From Phlegmacium glaucopus (taxonomy: Eukaryota > Basidiomycota > Agaricomycetes > Agaricales > Cortinariaceae), in contig MU130662.1 of the NCBI GenBank assembly GCA_015039465.1, positions 155,757-178,540 on the forward strand: a stretch of DNA of 22,784 nt. Reading direction: 5' to 3'. Under the pieces are notes generated by a model. That model searched no databases. It had not been told where the DNA came from and saw only the letters and a program-made list of their open reading frames with translations. This document shows positions 1-8,982 of the stretch, piece by piece (position 1 is the stretch's first letter; the number at the start of each line of letters is the position of its first letter). The translations under genes and the position numbers were made by a program.

Positions 1-5
1 GGAGT

Positions 6-270
6 GCTTACAGGAGCAAGATCATTGATCGGCAAAGTGGAAACTGAAGTAGAGACTAGGTTATGGGCGGCCTGATCGATGGCGATGGTTAAATGCTTAA
101 GGACGCGATCGGCGAAGTTGAACGCTCACATTAACGCTAGTGTCTGGAATGCTTACGTCTGGCTCATTGATCACCAAGGCAGAGACCGAAGGAGAGACTA
201 GGTCATGGGCAGCCTGATCGATGACAATGGTTAATACTTAGGGATGCGATGGGAGGAGTTGAACGCTCAC
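6..270 (-). repeat. Tandem duplicated exon-intron unit, period about 142 bp
   Basis: The segment around 203-270 matches 61-129 at an offset of about 142 bp (shared words such as GGCCTGATCGATGG against AGCCTGATCGATGA, and GTTGAACGCTCACA in both). A third partial unit begins at the left edge, where GTGCTTACAGG parallels the donor region of the other units. Each unit holds one small exon plus one 57-58 nt intron of the minus-strand gene, which is how whole phase-0 exons can be added without breaking frame. Confidence 0.7.
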
Positions 271-468
271 AGTCACGCCAGCGACTTGAATAACTTGTGC
301 GCTTTCAGCGGCAGCATTAGCGGGAACGGATAGCATGGGATCTGCGGTGCTTGTTTTGATGGTCGAAGTCGAAGCTGGTTCGATGTTGGAACCCAGAGCA
401 TCGTTGACGGTCTGAGATGAATATTTCGATTTCTTGGGCTTGAAAATTTTCTTGAAAATGCGCTTCAT
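12..468 (-). CDS. Unrecognised fungal protein, 5' part, three exons, runs off the left edge
   Basis: I do not recognise this gene. Exon 1 (468 down to 271, 66 codons) starts with ATG and encodes a strongly basic N-terminus (MKRIFKKIFKPKKSK) followed by a Ser/Thr/Ala-rich stretch. Intron 1 (270-214, 57 nt) has donor GTGAGC and acceptor ATCAG; exon 2 (213-130) encodes 28 residues; intron 2 (129-72, 58 nt) has the same donor and acceptor; exon 3 (71-12) encodes 20 residues and ends at a GTAAGC donor at 11-6. All joins are phase 0 and open in frame. Exons 2 and 3 are similar (AAHDLVSPSVSALVIN against AAHNLVSTSVSTLPIN), and the introns are similar too, so the exon-intron unit was tandemly duplicated with a period of about 142 bp. 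The lysine-rich start could be a membrane- or nucleus-directed segment; that is only an inference. Without splicing, exon 1 reads on to a stop at 238. Confidence 0.55.
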
Positions 469-1460
469 ATTGTTGAACAGTGAGTTGTGGTGAGGGATGA
501 AGTTGGATGGTGGGAGTCAGAAAGAAAGACGCTCTCGATTACATAAACAACAATCTAACCACTTTAGGTCCATAATACCCACCAAACTCCACACTCACAG
601 CCTGCGCACTTCTCGTCAATTTTCTATCCGGTTCTTCCAATATCCCGTGCTAGGAATCACCCACCAAAACACCATCGGCTACCGGACGAACCTCGTCACC
701 CCTGAGTTCAATGTCCCCTCGACAGGCTTCTCCATGAAACCTCCCTCTAGGTCCCTCACCTCTCCCAGTGGTACCTAAATTGATAAATTTTTGATCCTTG
801 ACTGAGGACGCCTAGTAAATTGGCAACCTGCAGGCGATGATCAAGAACTCCAAAATTATGCCCAAAATTCCGCGTTCTGGAAGCCCCACGAGCAGACTAA
901 AGGAAGCTGCGTGAGAGAGGGCAGAGATGGCTGGAGCAGAGTTAAAACAACTTGAGGAGAAATCGTCTGGTGCGAGAAACAAAATGAACCACTCAGTCAG
1001 GCTCTCATGGTATGGGGTCTCTTATACCGATCGTTATTCCACCATATAACCTTTTGGCTGTCAGGTTGCGAGACACGACGCAAGAAACGGGTCTAGAACA
1101 TCGTGAACGGATATCCGATATGCAATAACGATTTTGCCACTGTTGAGAAATTTGAAGGTCTGTTTGCCTTCTCTCTCCTGATTCATTGAAAGTGTAAACT
1201 GATGGCTTGCAGTATCATTAATAGCATCTTACGAAAACGCTCCCATTTAACTTGGTAATGCCGACTTCGAAATCGAATGACTGAAGGACTAAGATTAATG
1301 GAATGCGACTTCATGCCTGGCAAGGTATATCTTCTGTTCCTACCCTCCCTATTTTTTCCTTATTATTCTTGCGTACAGGGTATCGAAGAAATGTGAATTA
1401 TCGTTGAACCTTTCAAGCAATTCTCCGATGAGAAACACGTAGAAACAGAGAAACAACTCT
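469..1460. other. Intergenic stretch without supported gene
   Basis: No convincing gene is visible. The part next to 468 must contain the promoter of the minus-strand gene, but I see no clear TATA box. The 93-codon plus-strand reading frame at 497-778 has no splice signals, no recognisable domain and overlaps that promoter. Confidence 0.5.
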
Positions 1461-2167
1461 ATGAAGACCTTGGTCCGTGATAGCATTGTCCCTGTGTCAT
1501 TGCTCAGCGTAACTATCGTCGCCGGAACAGACACCCAAACTCGCGACCAACTTCCAAAGATTGAAGATCTCAATGATCATCATTCATGTCAAAATTTGGA
1601 CAACATTATCAACCATTTCCGAGAACTACCCACCCCAGATTCTACCACAGTTCGACAACTCGATGAATTCAGCCGCCAGAGATAAGCAACAAGGTTCTCG
1701 TCTACAAGGCAAGTCGAGAAATTTCTTCTTCATTCCTGTTTTAAACCCTAATGTTATTGATTATCGTAGGCATTTATGTCGTGTTGAATCATTCAACCTC
1801 TCGCATGCAAATATTACCTCCCGAGAAGCTCTATCCGCCCTTCCAAATCTCCACAAGACAAATGCCACCCTTTTCAAGCTGTCGCCTGATTCGTCCGGCT
1901 TCAATGACGTTGAAGGACAATGGGGAGGTCAACGTTTTCGAGGATACTAGTGATATTCGCGTCGACGTCGTCAAGAGGCACATCGCATCTGGGTCCGTTG
2001 ACGATGGGGTTCTTGTCTCCGAAGATGGCAGTCTTCTTCACAAATCCGCCCCCGAGGATGTCGAGTTTGGCCAAGATAATTTAAAAAAATCAAAAAGTCG
2101 AACCAGTTGTCTCGGAAAAGGTCGTCGTATGAATACAACGGGCAGTGATGTGAGCGATCGGTCATAA
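1461..2167 (+). pseudogene. Weak coding-like patch, unrecognised, probably broken
   Basis: Three overlapping plus-strand frames (1461-1685, 1561-1950, 1751-2167) each look locally protein-like but none is long. A possible intron lies between about 1693 and 1769 (acceptor TTATCGTAG). Downstream, the frame through 1910-2090 is rich in Asp, Val and Ser (DTSDIRVDVVKRHIASGSVD). I recognise no domain. It could be the remains of an old gene, an exon cluster whose joins I cannot resolve, or chance frames. It lies upstream of and in the same direction as the phospholipase pseudogene, but nothing ties the two together. Confidence 0.2.
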
Positions 2168-2831
2168 TAGTACAGTATAGCGCTAATCCTCCACATGGGA
2201 TCATGTTTTGCGAACAGATGGAAAATAATGAGTACCCATGCGACACGATGAAAATTTCACCCACTCGGAATAATTGATACCCCGAGATGTCACATTGCAA
2301 AGTAATTAGTAAGGTAGGGGATTTTTTTGGCACGTAGAACACTAACACTTGTCCAGGAGTTGGACTGCTTCACACGATTAGTGGAGAGAAGAATCTGATT
2401 GAAGATAATACGCGATGAATGTTGGATCCCTAGAAGTCCCTAGAGTACGAACTTGAAGCTCGGTTGTTTGCTGCGCAAGCGATTGAGTGAGTTTTTGAGA
2501 GACTATGTGGCATAACACTGTTTATGCTTGCTAATAGTTTGATTGATAATGTAAAATAAAAAGGAGCATGAAAGGATGTTCGATGAGAATAAAGAGTATA
2601 TTGGCAACGGTGTGGAATGCCATTGCGAACAAAGGAGATATGAAAACATACATTTCCATTTCGGGCGTTTATGGTACCAGAAACCTCCAAAGTTACAACT
2701 TCCTTGCAACTTCCGTTCATCCACTTATTAGTCTTGACAACGTTCGACGCCTACCTCGCCCTTCTCTATTATTTCCATTGATCCCGCATTGCTTTTTTCT
2801 TTCTTTGGGTTTTGAGTTTCTCAGAGATATA
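2168..2831. other. Non-coding stretch upstream of the phospholipase pseudogene
   Basis: No gene supported. The frame opening at 2568 is not convincing before about 2832, because its middle part is a pyrimidine-rich, intron-like sequence. A block at 2733-2804 is duplicated inside the first intron of the phospholipase gene (see the repeat entry). The tract TTGAGTTTCTCAG just before 2832 could be a splice acceptor, which would make this a 5'-leader intron. Confidence 0.4.
2733..2804 (+). repeat. Direct repeat copy 1 (second copy 3379-3450)
   Basis: The block with TTCGACGCCTACCTCGCCCT, then TATTATTTCCATTGATCCCG and a T-rich tail recurs about 645 bp downstream inside the first PLC intron, with a few substitutions. 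Both copies end in TTGCTTTTTTCT and a CTTT-rich tract. Flanks outside the block do not match. Confidence 0.75.
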
Positions 2832-3363
2832 ATGCAGGATCCTTCACCACCTGTTGGACTCCTCCGTAGGGCCGGTAATCTCCTGAATAACAATGGTCAG
2901 ACTGTCAAGCCACTTGCAGAAAATTCTCCTTCGACTAGCCGCAAAGGGCTTGGTGACTCCTTCAGGCGGAGACTACAAAATTTCAAGGACAATTCAAAAT
3001 TGCTCGACCGTTCCCTCAACACGTCCGTTAGTTCTTCAAGCACTGACATTGGACATCGACCTCACTCCAAGTCTTGGTACCATCCACGCACCTACCTATG
3101 CACATTCCAACACTGAACCAATAACCACATCGAAACGACATTCTGCTCAACCTCCTGAGCGTTACCATCTCTGTGCAGAATGTCACCGAGTCATCGGAAT
3201 CCTCCATATCCCCTCTCCCGCTGTGGGCGACATTCGAGTACCTCTGTTGTTGCAACAAGAACACCCATGACCAAAGTTTCATTGAAGAGACATAAGAAAT
3301 TTGTCTTCCGTTTGAATGCCGACCTCGGGCAGATTGTTTGGGAATCTAATCGGCATAAAATCA
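2832..3363 (+). pseudogene. PLC N-terminal exon with start of PH-like region
   Basis: The proposed start is ATG at 2832 (MQDPSPPVGLLRRAGNLL). The Ser-rich N-terminus runs in one frame to about 3035, then the plausible frame shifts (LTPSLGTIHAPTYAHSN), and shifts again near 3220. At 3232-3264 the frame reads VPLLLQQ, and the conserved continuation TPMTKVSLKRHKKFVFRL lies in the next frame after a missing base near 3268. The exon ends at 3363 in HKI, with the isoleucine codon split by the intron. The start codon choice is uncertain because the N-terminus of this family is poorly conserved. Confidence 0.6.
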
Positions 3364-3567
3364 GTTAGTCCTCACAACTTGACAACTTTCGACGCCTACC
3401 TCGCCCTTCTATCATTTCCGTTGATCCCGTATTGCTTTTTTCTGTCTTTCTTTCTTTCTCTCTTTTTTCCTGCCTTGGTTTCAGGCTTGCCAGCCTCACT
3501 GTTTTTCCTTTCCGTTTTCTCTGCTTATTTTGCATGTTCTACAGATGCCTAATATTTCTTTTGCCAG
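3364..3567 (+). other. Long first PLC intron with duplicated block
   Basis: Donor GTTAGT at 3364 and acceptor TTTTGCCAG ending at 3567 restore the conserved frame across the join (HKI|IPIENIKEI). At 204 nt it is three to four times longer than the other introns of this gene (51-74 nt). The extra length holds a copy of the block also present at 2733-2804 and a long pyrimidine-rich tract. Confidence 0.75.
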
Positions 3568-4130
3568 TTCCTATCGAAAACATCAAGGAAATTCGTTCGG
3601 GTGAAGACGCTCGTTATTATCGACAACAATTCCAACTTTCACAAGACTACCAGGACCGCTGGCCCACCATTATATATCTGCTAGATGGGAATTACAAGAC
3701 TTTACATCTTATACCAGCTACAAAGGATGTTTTTAGGATGTGGGACAGGACACTCCGCGAGCTGCACCTCATCCGCCAGGAGCTAATGCGTGGCTTAGGA
3801 AATGACCAGATAAGGCAAGCCTTATGGGAGAAACATTATTGGACAGGAGCGGATGAGGAGAGAGACCATAAGCTGGGAGGTTGAATATCATTTCTAGCCA
3901 TGAAGATTTATTCGGTCTATTAAAGGTGCGTGTTACTTCGCTGTGGTTCTGTTCCTATTCTTATTTTTATCATTTTAGCAAGCTGACTGGCGGGGACAGA
4001 GTTTTCTTGACTTTGATGATTTTCGTCACTTCGTCAAGTTATTAAAAGGACGTCCAGACATCAATCGACTTTACAACAAGCTTAAGATGATTCTAGAGTA
4101 TATGACAATTTCATGCATAACGACCAAAAG
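3568..4130 (+). pseudogene. PLC PH-like and EF-hand-like exons
   Basis: Exon 3568-3925 encodes the conserved run IENIKEIRSGEDARYYRQQ and LLDGNYKTLHLI, then MWDRTLRELHLIRQELMRGL, the end of the PH-like region. After KLGG (about 3880) the frame stops; the next conserved codons (RLNIISSHEDLFGLL) resume in another frame with about nine residues missing, so a deletion of about 28 nt has occurred. Intron 3926-3978 follows. Exon 3979-4130 encodes QADWRGQSFLDFDDFRHFVK, an EF-hand-like stretch, and ends in DNFMHNDQK after another frame change near 4100. Confidence 0.8.
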
Positions 4131-4193
4131 GTATGCTGTTTTTCAATCGTTTTCTACTTGGACTTTGTGGACTTACCTCTTGCGCTGCGTAAG

Positions 4194-4862
4194 TCTACTT
4201 TAGATTCTAACGACCTAACAACCCTTTTCACAAAATATTCCACGAACGTCGATAACGCCGTAATCATGACTCTCGAATCTTTCAATGCCTTTCTCATGTC
4301 TCCAGACACTTGCGCCTTTTCGGACCAGCACAACAACACGTGGCAAGATATGACCCATCCACTGTCAGAATACTATATATCATCGTCACATAATACCTAT
4401 CTAGTAGGACATCAACTTGTTGGAGTTAGTACCCTCGAAAGGTATATAAGGGCGCTATTGCATAGTTGTAGGAGTGTTGAAGGTAACCCATCCCATCCCA
4501 TCGCCCCACCATCTTTTACTCATTCCTTGATAAGTGGATATATACGATGACGACTACGAGCCTATGGTGTTTCATGGGAAGAGTTTTACTTCCAAGCCTC
4601 ACTACGCAAAGTATGCGAAGCTATACTCAAGTATGGATTTGTTGCCTCGCCTTATTCGATCATCATCTCTGCGGAGATCAATTGCTCGATAGGTCAGCAG
4701 GATCTCATTGCGGCGATTATGATAGAAATATTTGGGGAGAGGTTAGTGAGGATGCCGCTGGATGGCGAAAGTGACAAGGACGGTCTAGCGCTATCTGGCA
4801 AGAAGATATAGGTGGAGGAGTTGCCGAGTCCAGAAGAATTGAAAGGGAAGATACTCCTCAAG
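4194..4862 (+). pseudogene. PLC X-box exons with catalytic residues
   Basis: Exon 4194-4482 runs in frame from STLDSNDLTTLFTKYSTN to the X-box signature YYISSSHNTYLVGHQLVGVS, which carries the catalytic His-Asn pair. After intron 4483-4534, exon 4535-4862 gives VDIYDDDYEPMVFHGKSFTS, with the acidic metal-ligand pair (E|VD) and the second His (FHG), then SAEINCS, which keeps the Glu but has Asn where the family usually has His. A base is missing near 4598 (TCCAAG to CCTCACTACGC) and a TAG stands in frame at 4809-4811, probably from CAG. The active site is thus almost complete while the frame is not. Confidence 0.85.
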
Positions 4863-4913
4863 GTGTGTGTTTGAAGGAGTTCACTTTTTTTTACTTTTGC
4901 GATTTTCTTGTAG

Positions 4914-5621
4914 GCTAAGAATTGGAGCTTCTCGAGGTTGATTCATCAGATGGTGGCGGTTACTATATGGATCCTTTTTCATCTGCGTCTGATTCGGATG
5001 CCTTGACGGATATGGCCCAACTCGATATATGCGACATAGAAAGCAGAGATGGAGCCACTCAGAGTCCACTTACAGAGGTGCGTTACATATACGTCTCTGT
5101 TGCTTGATTGTCAGCTTATTTTTCCATCCTTTCTTTTCTCCTCTATTAAGGCCAACTATTGAATACACGTACATCGATGTTGAAACGTGTTAGAAGCGCT
5201 GGAAAATCCTCAAAACCTCTATCTCCCCCTCTTCCTCCCTTGGCATCATCGCCTGTTTCTTCTCCTACCTCTCCTAAATCTTCCGTCCTTCCTTCGCCTT
5301 TTGATTTCTCTCGACCTTCCTCATCCGCATCCAAGCCACGCATGTCGTCCACCCTCCTCTCTCTTATCGTCTACACGGTTGGCGTCAAATGCCGTGGTCT
5401 TAACAAAAAGGAAGAATATGCTCCTTCACATATGTTCTCCCTTTCTGAGAATGTGGCGAACAAGATGATGAAGTTTGGGATGGGAGAGTTGATCAAGCAT
5501 AGCAGAACGCATTTGGTGAGGACTTACCCTAAGGGTACTAGGTTGAGTTCAACGAATTATGAGCCGCATCGGTTTTGGGCCGGGGGTATGCAATTGGTAC
5601 CTATCAATTGGCAGACATTCG
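4914..5621 (+). pseudogene. PLC X-Y linker and Y-box exons
   Basis: Exon 4914-5077 begins AKN, loses a base near 4919, and continues as an acidic linker (LELLEVDSSDGGGYYMDPF). After an intron from 5078 to about 5151 comes a Ser/Pro-rich linker (LSPPLPPLASSPVSSPTSP), then the Y box from about 5340: LLSLIVYTVGVKCRGLNKKE, FSLSENVANKMMK and STNYEPHRFWAGGMQLVPIN. The exon ends in WQTF at 5621, followed by a 57-nt intron (5622-5678) whose length is a multiple of three, so an unspliced reading stays open through it. Confidence 0.85.
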
Positions 5622-5678
5622 GTATTTATTTTCTAAGGCATCTTTTCGTTGACATACTAATATTTTTATGTGGGGTAG

Positions 5679-6410
5679 ATCTTGGATATATGATAAACCA
5701 CGCCATGTTCCAACGTAACGGTCGATCTGGCTATGTCCTCAAACCTCCTGCCGTCCGTCTATCGCACAAGAAGGATTTGTTGGCACAAAAAACGCTCCAT
5801 TCCTTTGAAGTCACGATTATCTCAGCACAACAATTGCCTAGGCCGAGAGATGCTTCGGGGCTGGAGGTGTTAGACAAGGCGATTGTGGATCCATATGTGG
5901 AGGTTACGCTCTATGTTCCCGATTGGCCGGTCCATGTCGTGGGTGAAGATAAAGGCAAGAAGAAAATACAGGAGACTGGGGACGAAACTGATGACAAAGC
6001 TGGACTCAACAGCGAAGTAACCCCTCATCACCGCCAGGAATGTCCTCTACCCCTGCTCGTTCCATCTCCTCGCGGACGAGCGTGGTGAAGAACGGGTTTA
6101 ACCCTGTTTGGGAGGAGAAACTTCGTATCACATTTGATTGTGTGGGAGATATGATTGATTTAGTTTTCGTACGATTTGTGGTGAGACAGGAAGATAAGGA
6201 TGGGGAAGAACCACTAGCAGTCTATTGTGCTTCTCTTGGAAGCTTGCAACATGGTGTGCCCTCCTTTTGCCTGGATAAGTGTTGGTTGTTGACTTAGCAG
6301 TTCCCTTAGGGTATCGTCATCTGCCTTTGCATGATTCTCAACTATCACAATATCTCTTCTCAACGCTGTTTGTGAAGATGAATGTTGCATTGTTTCCTTC
6401 CTCATTGTGA
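5679..6410 (+). pseudogene. PLC end of Y box and C2-domain exons
   Basis: Exon 5679-6253 starts DLGYMINHAMFQRNGRSGYV, the end of the Y box, followed by a C2 domain (FEVTIISAQQLPRPRDASG, IVDPYVEVTLYVPDW). Near 6020 one base is missing in a C-run, and the conserved text (STPARSISSRTSVVKNGFNP) continues in the next frame to VRQEDKDGEEPLAVYC. Intron 6254-6309 has donor GTGTGC and acceptor CCCTTAG. The last exon 6310-6410 gives YRHLPLHDSQLSQYLFSTLF and stops at TGA 6408-6410. Calcium-binding aspartates of the C2 loops appear present (RPRD, VDPY), but this was judged by eye. Confidence 0.85.
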
Positions 6411-6592
6411 TCATTCACAACCCAATTATTGGGTTAATTCCCTTTCTCCCCCCTTGACAAGCCCTCTCTCATCATGGACATATCACATATCATCTCACCT
6501 TACTATGCATTATTATGGCTTTCAAGGCAAGTCCCCTGCAGCCAATGTAGCTCTATCCTTGTTATACTGTTTTTATTGTCAAGTTATTATTT
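6411..6592. other. 3' flank of the phospholipase pseudogene
   Basis: AT-rich sequence between the phospholipase stop and the first hAT-type element. No gene is supported; it would hold the 3' UTR and polyadenylation region of the phospholipase. Confidence 0.4.
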
Positions 6593-6600
6593 AATTAAAT
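6593..6600. repeat. 8-bp target site duplication AATTAAAT, left copy
   Basis: Identical to 7155-7162; the two flank the 554-bp TAGTG...CACTA element exactly. Confidence 0.88.
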
Positions 6601-7154
6601 TAGTGCTTGAAAGTCTGGTTAGGTCTGGTTATTTGGTGCCCAGGGGCTCTAACCGAGACTGAGACTGGTTAGGCTTCATTCCCAAACCCAAAATAACCAA
6701 CCAAAACTGGTTAGTTGCAGTTACTAACCAGTTAGGACCAAAAAAATGAAAAACCGGTTATAACCAGGCAAGACCGTACATATTTCTCTCAATAAACATT
6801 ATTTCCACACATTGTAGCTTTAAAATGAGCCCAAGAATGCTAAATTTGATGAAGAATTGACAAATTTATGATAATATTCTTGAAAGTCTACTTTTGGCCA
6901 ATATTTTAGAGATTTGACCACAACTCAGTCAGATTTTTAGCGTTTCTCACGTTTTTAGGTGTGTTTTGAAGGGGTATAATAGGGTCAGTTATAACCAGTT
7001 ATAACCAGTTTTTTAACGGTTAGTTAACTGCAAAATAACCAGTTATTTCATTTTCAGAATCAACTAACCACTAACTGCAGTCCAGTCTTTTTGTGGTTAG
7101 GTCCAGTCCAGTCTTGGTTATTTTCCAGTTAATTAACCGGACTTTCAAGCACTA
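6601..7154. mobile_element. Non-autonomous hAT-type element (MITE-like), 554 bp
   Basis: The element begins TAGTGCTTGAAAGTC and ends with the exact reverse complement GACTTTCAAGCACTA, extended to about 21 bp with one mismatch (CTGGTTA against CCGGTTA). It is flanked by a perfect 8-bp target duplication AATTAAAT (6593-6600 and 7155-7162). TAGTG ends plus an 8-bp duplication fit the hAT superfamily. It encodes nothing. The outer thirds carry about 17 copies of GGTTA or its complement TAACC, while the central 200 bp has none; such subterminal arrays are typical transposase-binding regions in hAT elements. Confidence 0.88.
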
Positions 7155-7162
7155 AATTAAAT
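7155..7162. repeat. 8-bp target site duplication AATTAAAT, right copy
   Basis: Identical to 6593-6600, immediately after the terminal GCACTA of the element. Confidence 0.88.
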
Positions 7163-8202
7163 AGTCTTTTGGACTATGAAATGTGCCTGGGACCTGGATA
7201 TCTAATCTAATGGAATGAGTGTTGAAATGAGTATTGAAATGTGGGAATGAAATCACCCCATTCCCTGCAATGAAATGAGTTTGGCAACAATGATAATGAA
7301 ACTGTGGTGAGTTATCAGATAATATGTAACCAGTTACATACAAATTAATAATACAAGTGGTCCAATTCAAGCCACTTCAGAGCTGATCAAATAGTGTGGG
7401 AAATTCAGCTCCTATCGCTTAATATTGGCAGAAGACCCCTAGGCTCCTGAGGTGATCTAGCTAGTCAAATATTTTGGTGATTTTACAAATTTTATTTAGC
7501 AAGATAAAAAAAAGCAGCTCGAGCCATCAGCAACACTACAAGTGGAAGCTCTAGTGCTTTTAGAGTAAAAATTATTTCCCAGATTATTCCAAGATTATAT
7601 CACTAGATTCTTTTTCTGTGACATTATGTAATACTATTTCCACTCCTGGCACTAAACATCCACTTGCAGCATGTAGGAAATACAAACTGTATGCCATATA
7701 TTCCAATTTTCCAATTTCTCCATTTCTTCCATTGATTATTCCCATATATTCTTTTGTTCACTTATTAATGATTGTGACTACTAACCATTTTGGTCATATC
7801 ACATGTAACCAATACTCTCAGGTGCAAGCAATACCTCAGTCTTTTACTTCAAGACTGAGGTCAGTAGTTTATTCATTCTACCATTCACAACTTCATTATT
7901 AACAATTATTAGTTATATTGAATACAGGTAACAGCAGCTGCTGCAGCCTTAGGAATGTTATATAACAATAGTAACTACTGGTTATTGTTGACTTATAATT
8001 AGTCAGGTTGTCTATCACCTCATGTGATACACATCTTTGTTTATCTCCCACACTTCTCCTTCTTTACTCCTCAGTTGTCAACTCTCACTTCCCAACACTG
8101 AGGCAGTACATTTTCTGTTTCATTACTATACTAATGTGTAGCTAATTCACATCTAGTATGCTATTTGCATGTAGGTAAGTCATGTTATTGTCAACTACAA
8201 CA
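7163..8202. other. AT-rich non-coding stretch
   Basis: No gene supported; the short frames here are AT-rich and lack domain or splice signals. The first 120 bp repeats words such as GAAATGAG and GGAATGAG. A hairpin lies at 7833-7861. CpG is very scarce, as in the neighbouring transposon relics, so this is probably old repeat-derived sequence, though I cannot assign it. Confidence 0.4.
7833..7861. repeat. Perfect hairpin, 11-bp stem and 7-nt loop
   Basis: ACCTCAGTCTT is followed by a 7-nt loop and AAGACTGAGGT. It has no T-run, so nothing marks it as a terminator, and it lies in non-coding AT-rich DNA. It could be the residue of two inverted transposon ends. Confidence 0.5.
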
Positions 8203-8210
8203 CAGACAAC
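8203..8210. repeat. 8-bp target site duplication CAGACAAC, left copy
   Basis: Identical to 8510-8517; directly precedes the TAGGGATTGT terminus. Confidence 0.88.
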
Positions 8211-8509
8211 TAGGGATTGTCACAGGTTGTTCAACCCCTGCAGGTTGGTGGGTAGGGTACAGTGGGGTATGGGTATGGGTATGAATTTCTGTACCTGCCA
8301 CCTACAGAATGAGCCCTAGATCATTCAAAATAGATAAGAATTGGAGGAGATATGACCAAAATGATAGTAACTATCATATTTCTGGGCTGTTTTGGGTGTT
8401 TTTGGGCTCATTTTGATGGGTAAACCCATGGGGTCAGCAGGTATGGGTCCCTGCAGGTGGGGTACAGGTTGATGCTGAGTTGCCTGTGGGTTGCCCACAA
8501 CAATCCCTA
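8211..8509. mobile_element. Non-autonomous hAT-type element, 299 bp
   Basis: It begins TAGGGATTGT and ends ACAATCCCTA (10-bp perfect inverted repeat) with a perfect 8-bp target duplication CAGACAAC at 8203-8210 and 8510-8517. No coding capacity. Both subterminal regions hold GGGTA/GGGGTA runs (for example GGTATGGGTATGGGTATG) and a CCCTGCAGGT block. TAGGG ends with 8-bp duplication fit the hAT superfamily. Confidence 0.88.
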
Positions 8510-8517
8510 CAGACAAC
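8510..8517. repeat. 8-bp target site duplication CAGACAAC, right copy
   Basis: Identical to 8203-8210; directly follows the ACAATCCCTA terminus. Confidence 0.88.
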
Positions 8518-8518
8518 A

Positions 8519-8575
8519 CAGCTAGCAGGGGATCCTAAGAGGAAAGGATGGGATCCCCACTAAGGTAAGAGTACA
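8519..8575 (-). repeat. Inverted relic of the gypsy LTR hairpin region
   Basis: Read on the minus strand this segment parallels about 13036-13085 of the gypsy 5' LTR and the equivalent part of the 3' LTR: it contains ATCCTTTCCTCTT, GGGGATCC and GGATCCCCTGCTAGC in the same order and spacing. The match fades on both sides. It is best read as the remnant of an older copy of the same LTR family in the opposite direction. Confidence 0.55.
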
Positions 8576-8776
8576 TATATATGTGAACTGGAGTTGTAAT
8601 TTAAGAATGATGAAAAAATTGATAGGAATGTATAAAAAATAAAATAATGACAAACACAAGTCCATTCCTGTGTTCTGTCTTGGGGCCATTGGAGTTGTTC
8701 ACTATGGAATTGGGGGCAGAAGGAAATGACAATGACATGGAAAAGAGTTGGAATGAGGGGAAGGCCTGTTGGAAAT

Positions 8777-8982
8777 TAGGGCTGCACTCCATAACTGTAC
8801 CTCATGGGATACACGGTCCCATAGTACGGTCACCATACCCGTGCCATCAGAGCTCTACGCAGCCATCTATACAGACGGTGGACGGGAAGGACAACACCCG
8901 TCCAATGCCATCAAATTACAGCCGTCAACAGGATTGGATGGGATTGGACAGGATCCAAACATACATCAAACAGCATCAAGCT
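8777..8982 (+). mobile_element. Candidate left end of the large hAT transposon
   Basis: TAGGGCTGCACTCC at 8777 looks like a hAT terminus. It is followed by short motifs (ACGGTCCCATAGTACGGTCA, CCATACCC, GCCAT) that resemble those downstream of the transposase gene at 20505-20620 (ACCGTACATGACCGTAC, GCCATACCC). The matching right terminus and target duplication were not found, so the boundary is provisional. The small element at 8983-9561 separates this part from the rest of the hAT. Confidence 0.4.

Larger units (their letters stand above)
2832..6410 (+). pseudogene. Phosphoinositide-specific phospholipase C, degraded nine-exon gene
   Basis: In intact form this enzyme hydrolyses phosphatidylinositol 4,5-bisphosphate to diacylglycerol and inositol trisphosphate at the membrane. 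The reading segments give, in order, a variable N-terminus, a PH-like region, an EF-hand-like helical region, the X box, a Ser/Pro-rich linker, the Y box and a C2 domain, as in fungal delta-type PLC. The introns I can place (3364-3567, 3926-3978, 4131-4193, 4483-4534, 4863-4913, 5078 to about 5151, 5622-5678, 6254-6309) all have GT-AG ends. The frame is broken repeatedly: about 3220, about 3268, about 3878 (about 28 nt missing), about 4100, about 4598, TAG at 4809-4811, about 4919 and about 6020; the entry to the linker exon near 5155 also needs a frame change. Many breaks are single missing bases. Either this is a pseudogene that kept its splice sites, or the assembly carries indel errors. 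The family call is very secure; the pseudogene call is likely but not proven. Confidence 0.85.

Noticed and set aside
497..778. 93-codon plus-strand frame
   Set aside because: No recognisable domain, no splice signals, and it lies in the promoter region of the minus-strand gene.
1349..1573. 74-codon minus-strand frame
   Set aside because: No domain, and it overlaps better-looking plus-strand frames.
4547..4774. 75-codon frame inside the phospholipase gene
   Set aside because: Wrong frame; the conserved X-box text is in other frames of the same stretch.
7833..7861. Hairpin as a transcription terminator
   Set aside because: No T-run and no adjacent gene; bacterial-type terminators do not apply here.
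7618..7902. 94-codon frame in AT-rich DNA
   Set aside because: Composition-driven; contains the hairpin and no protein-like pattern.
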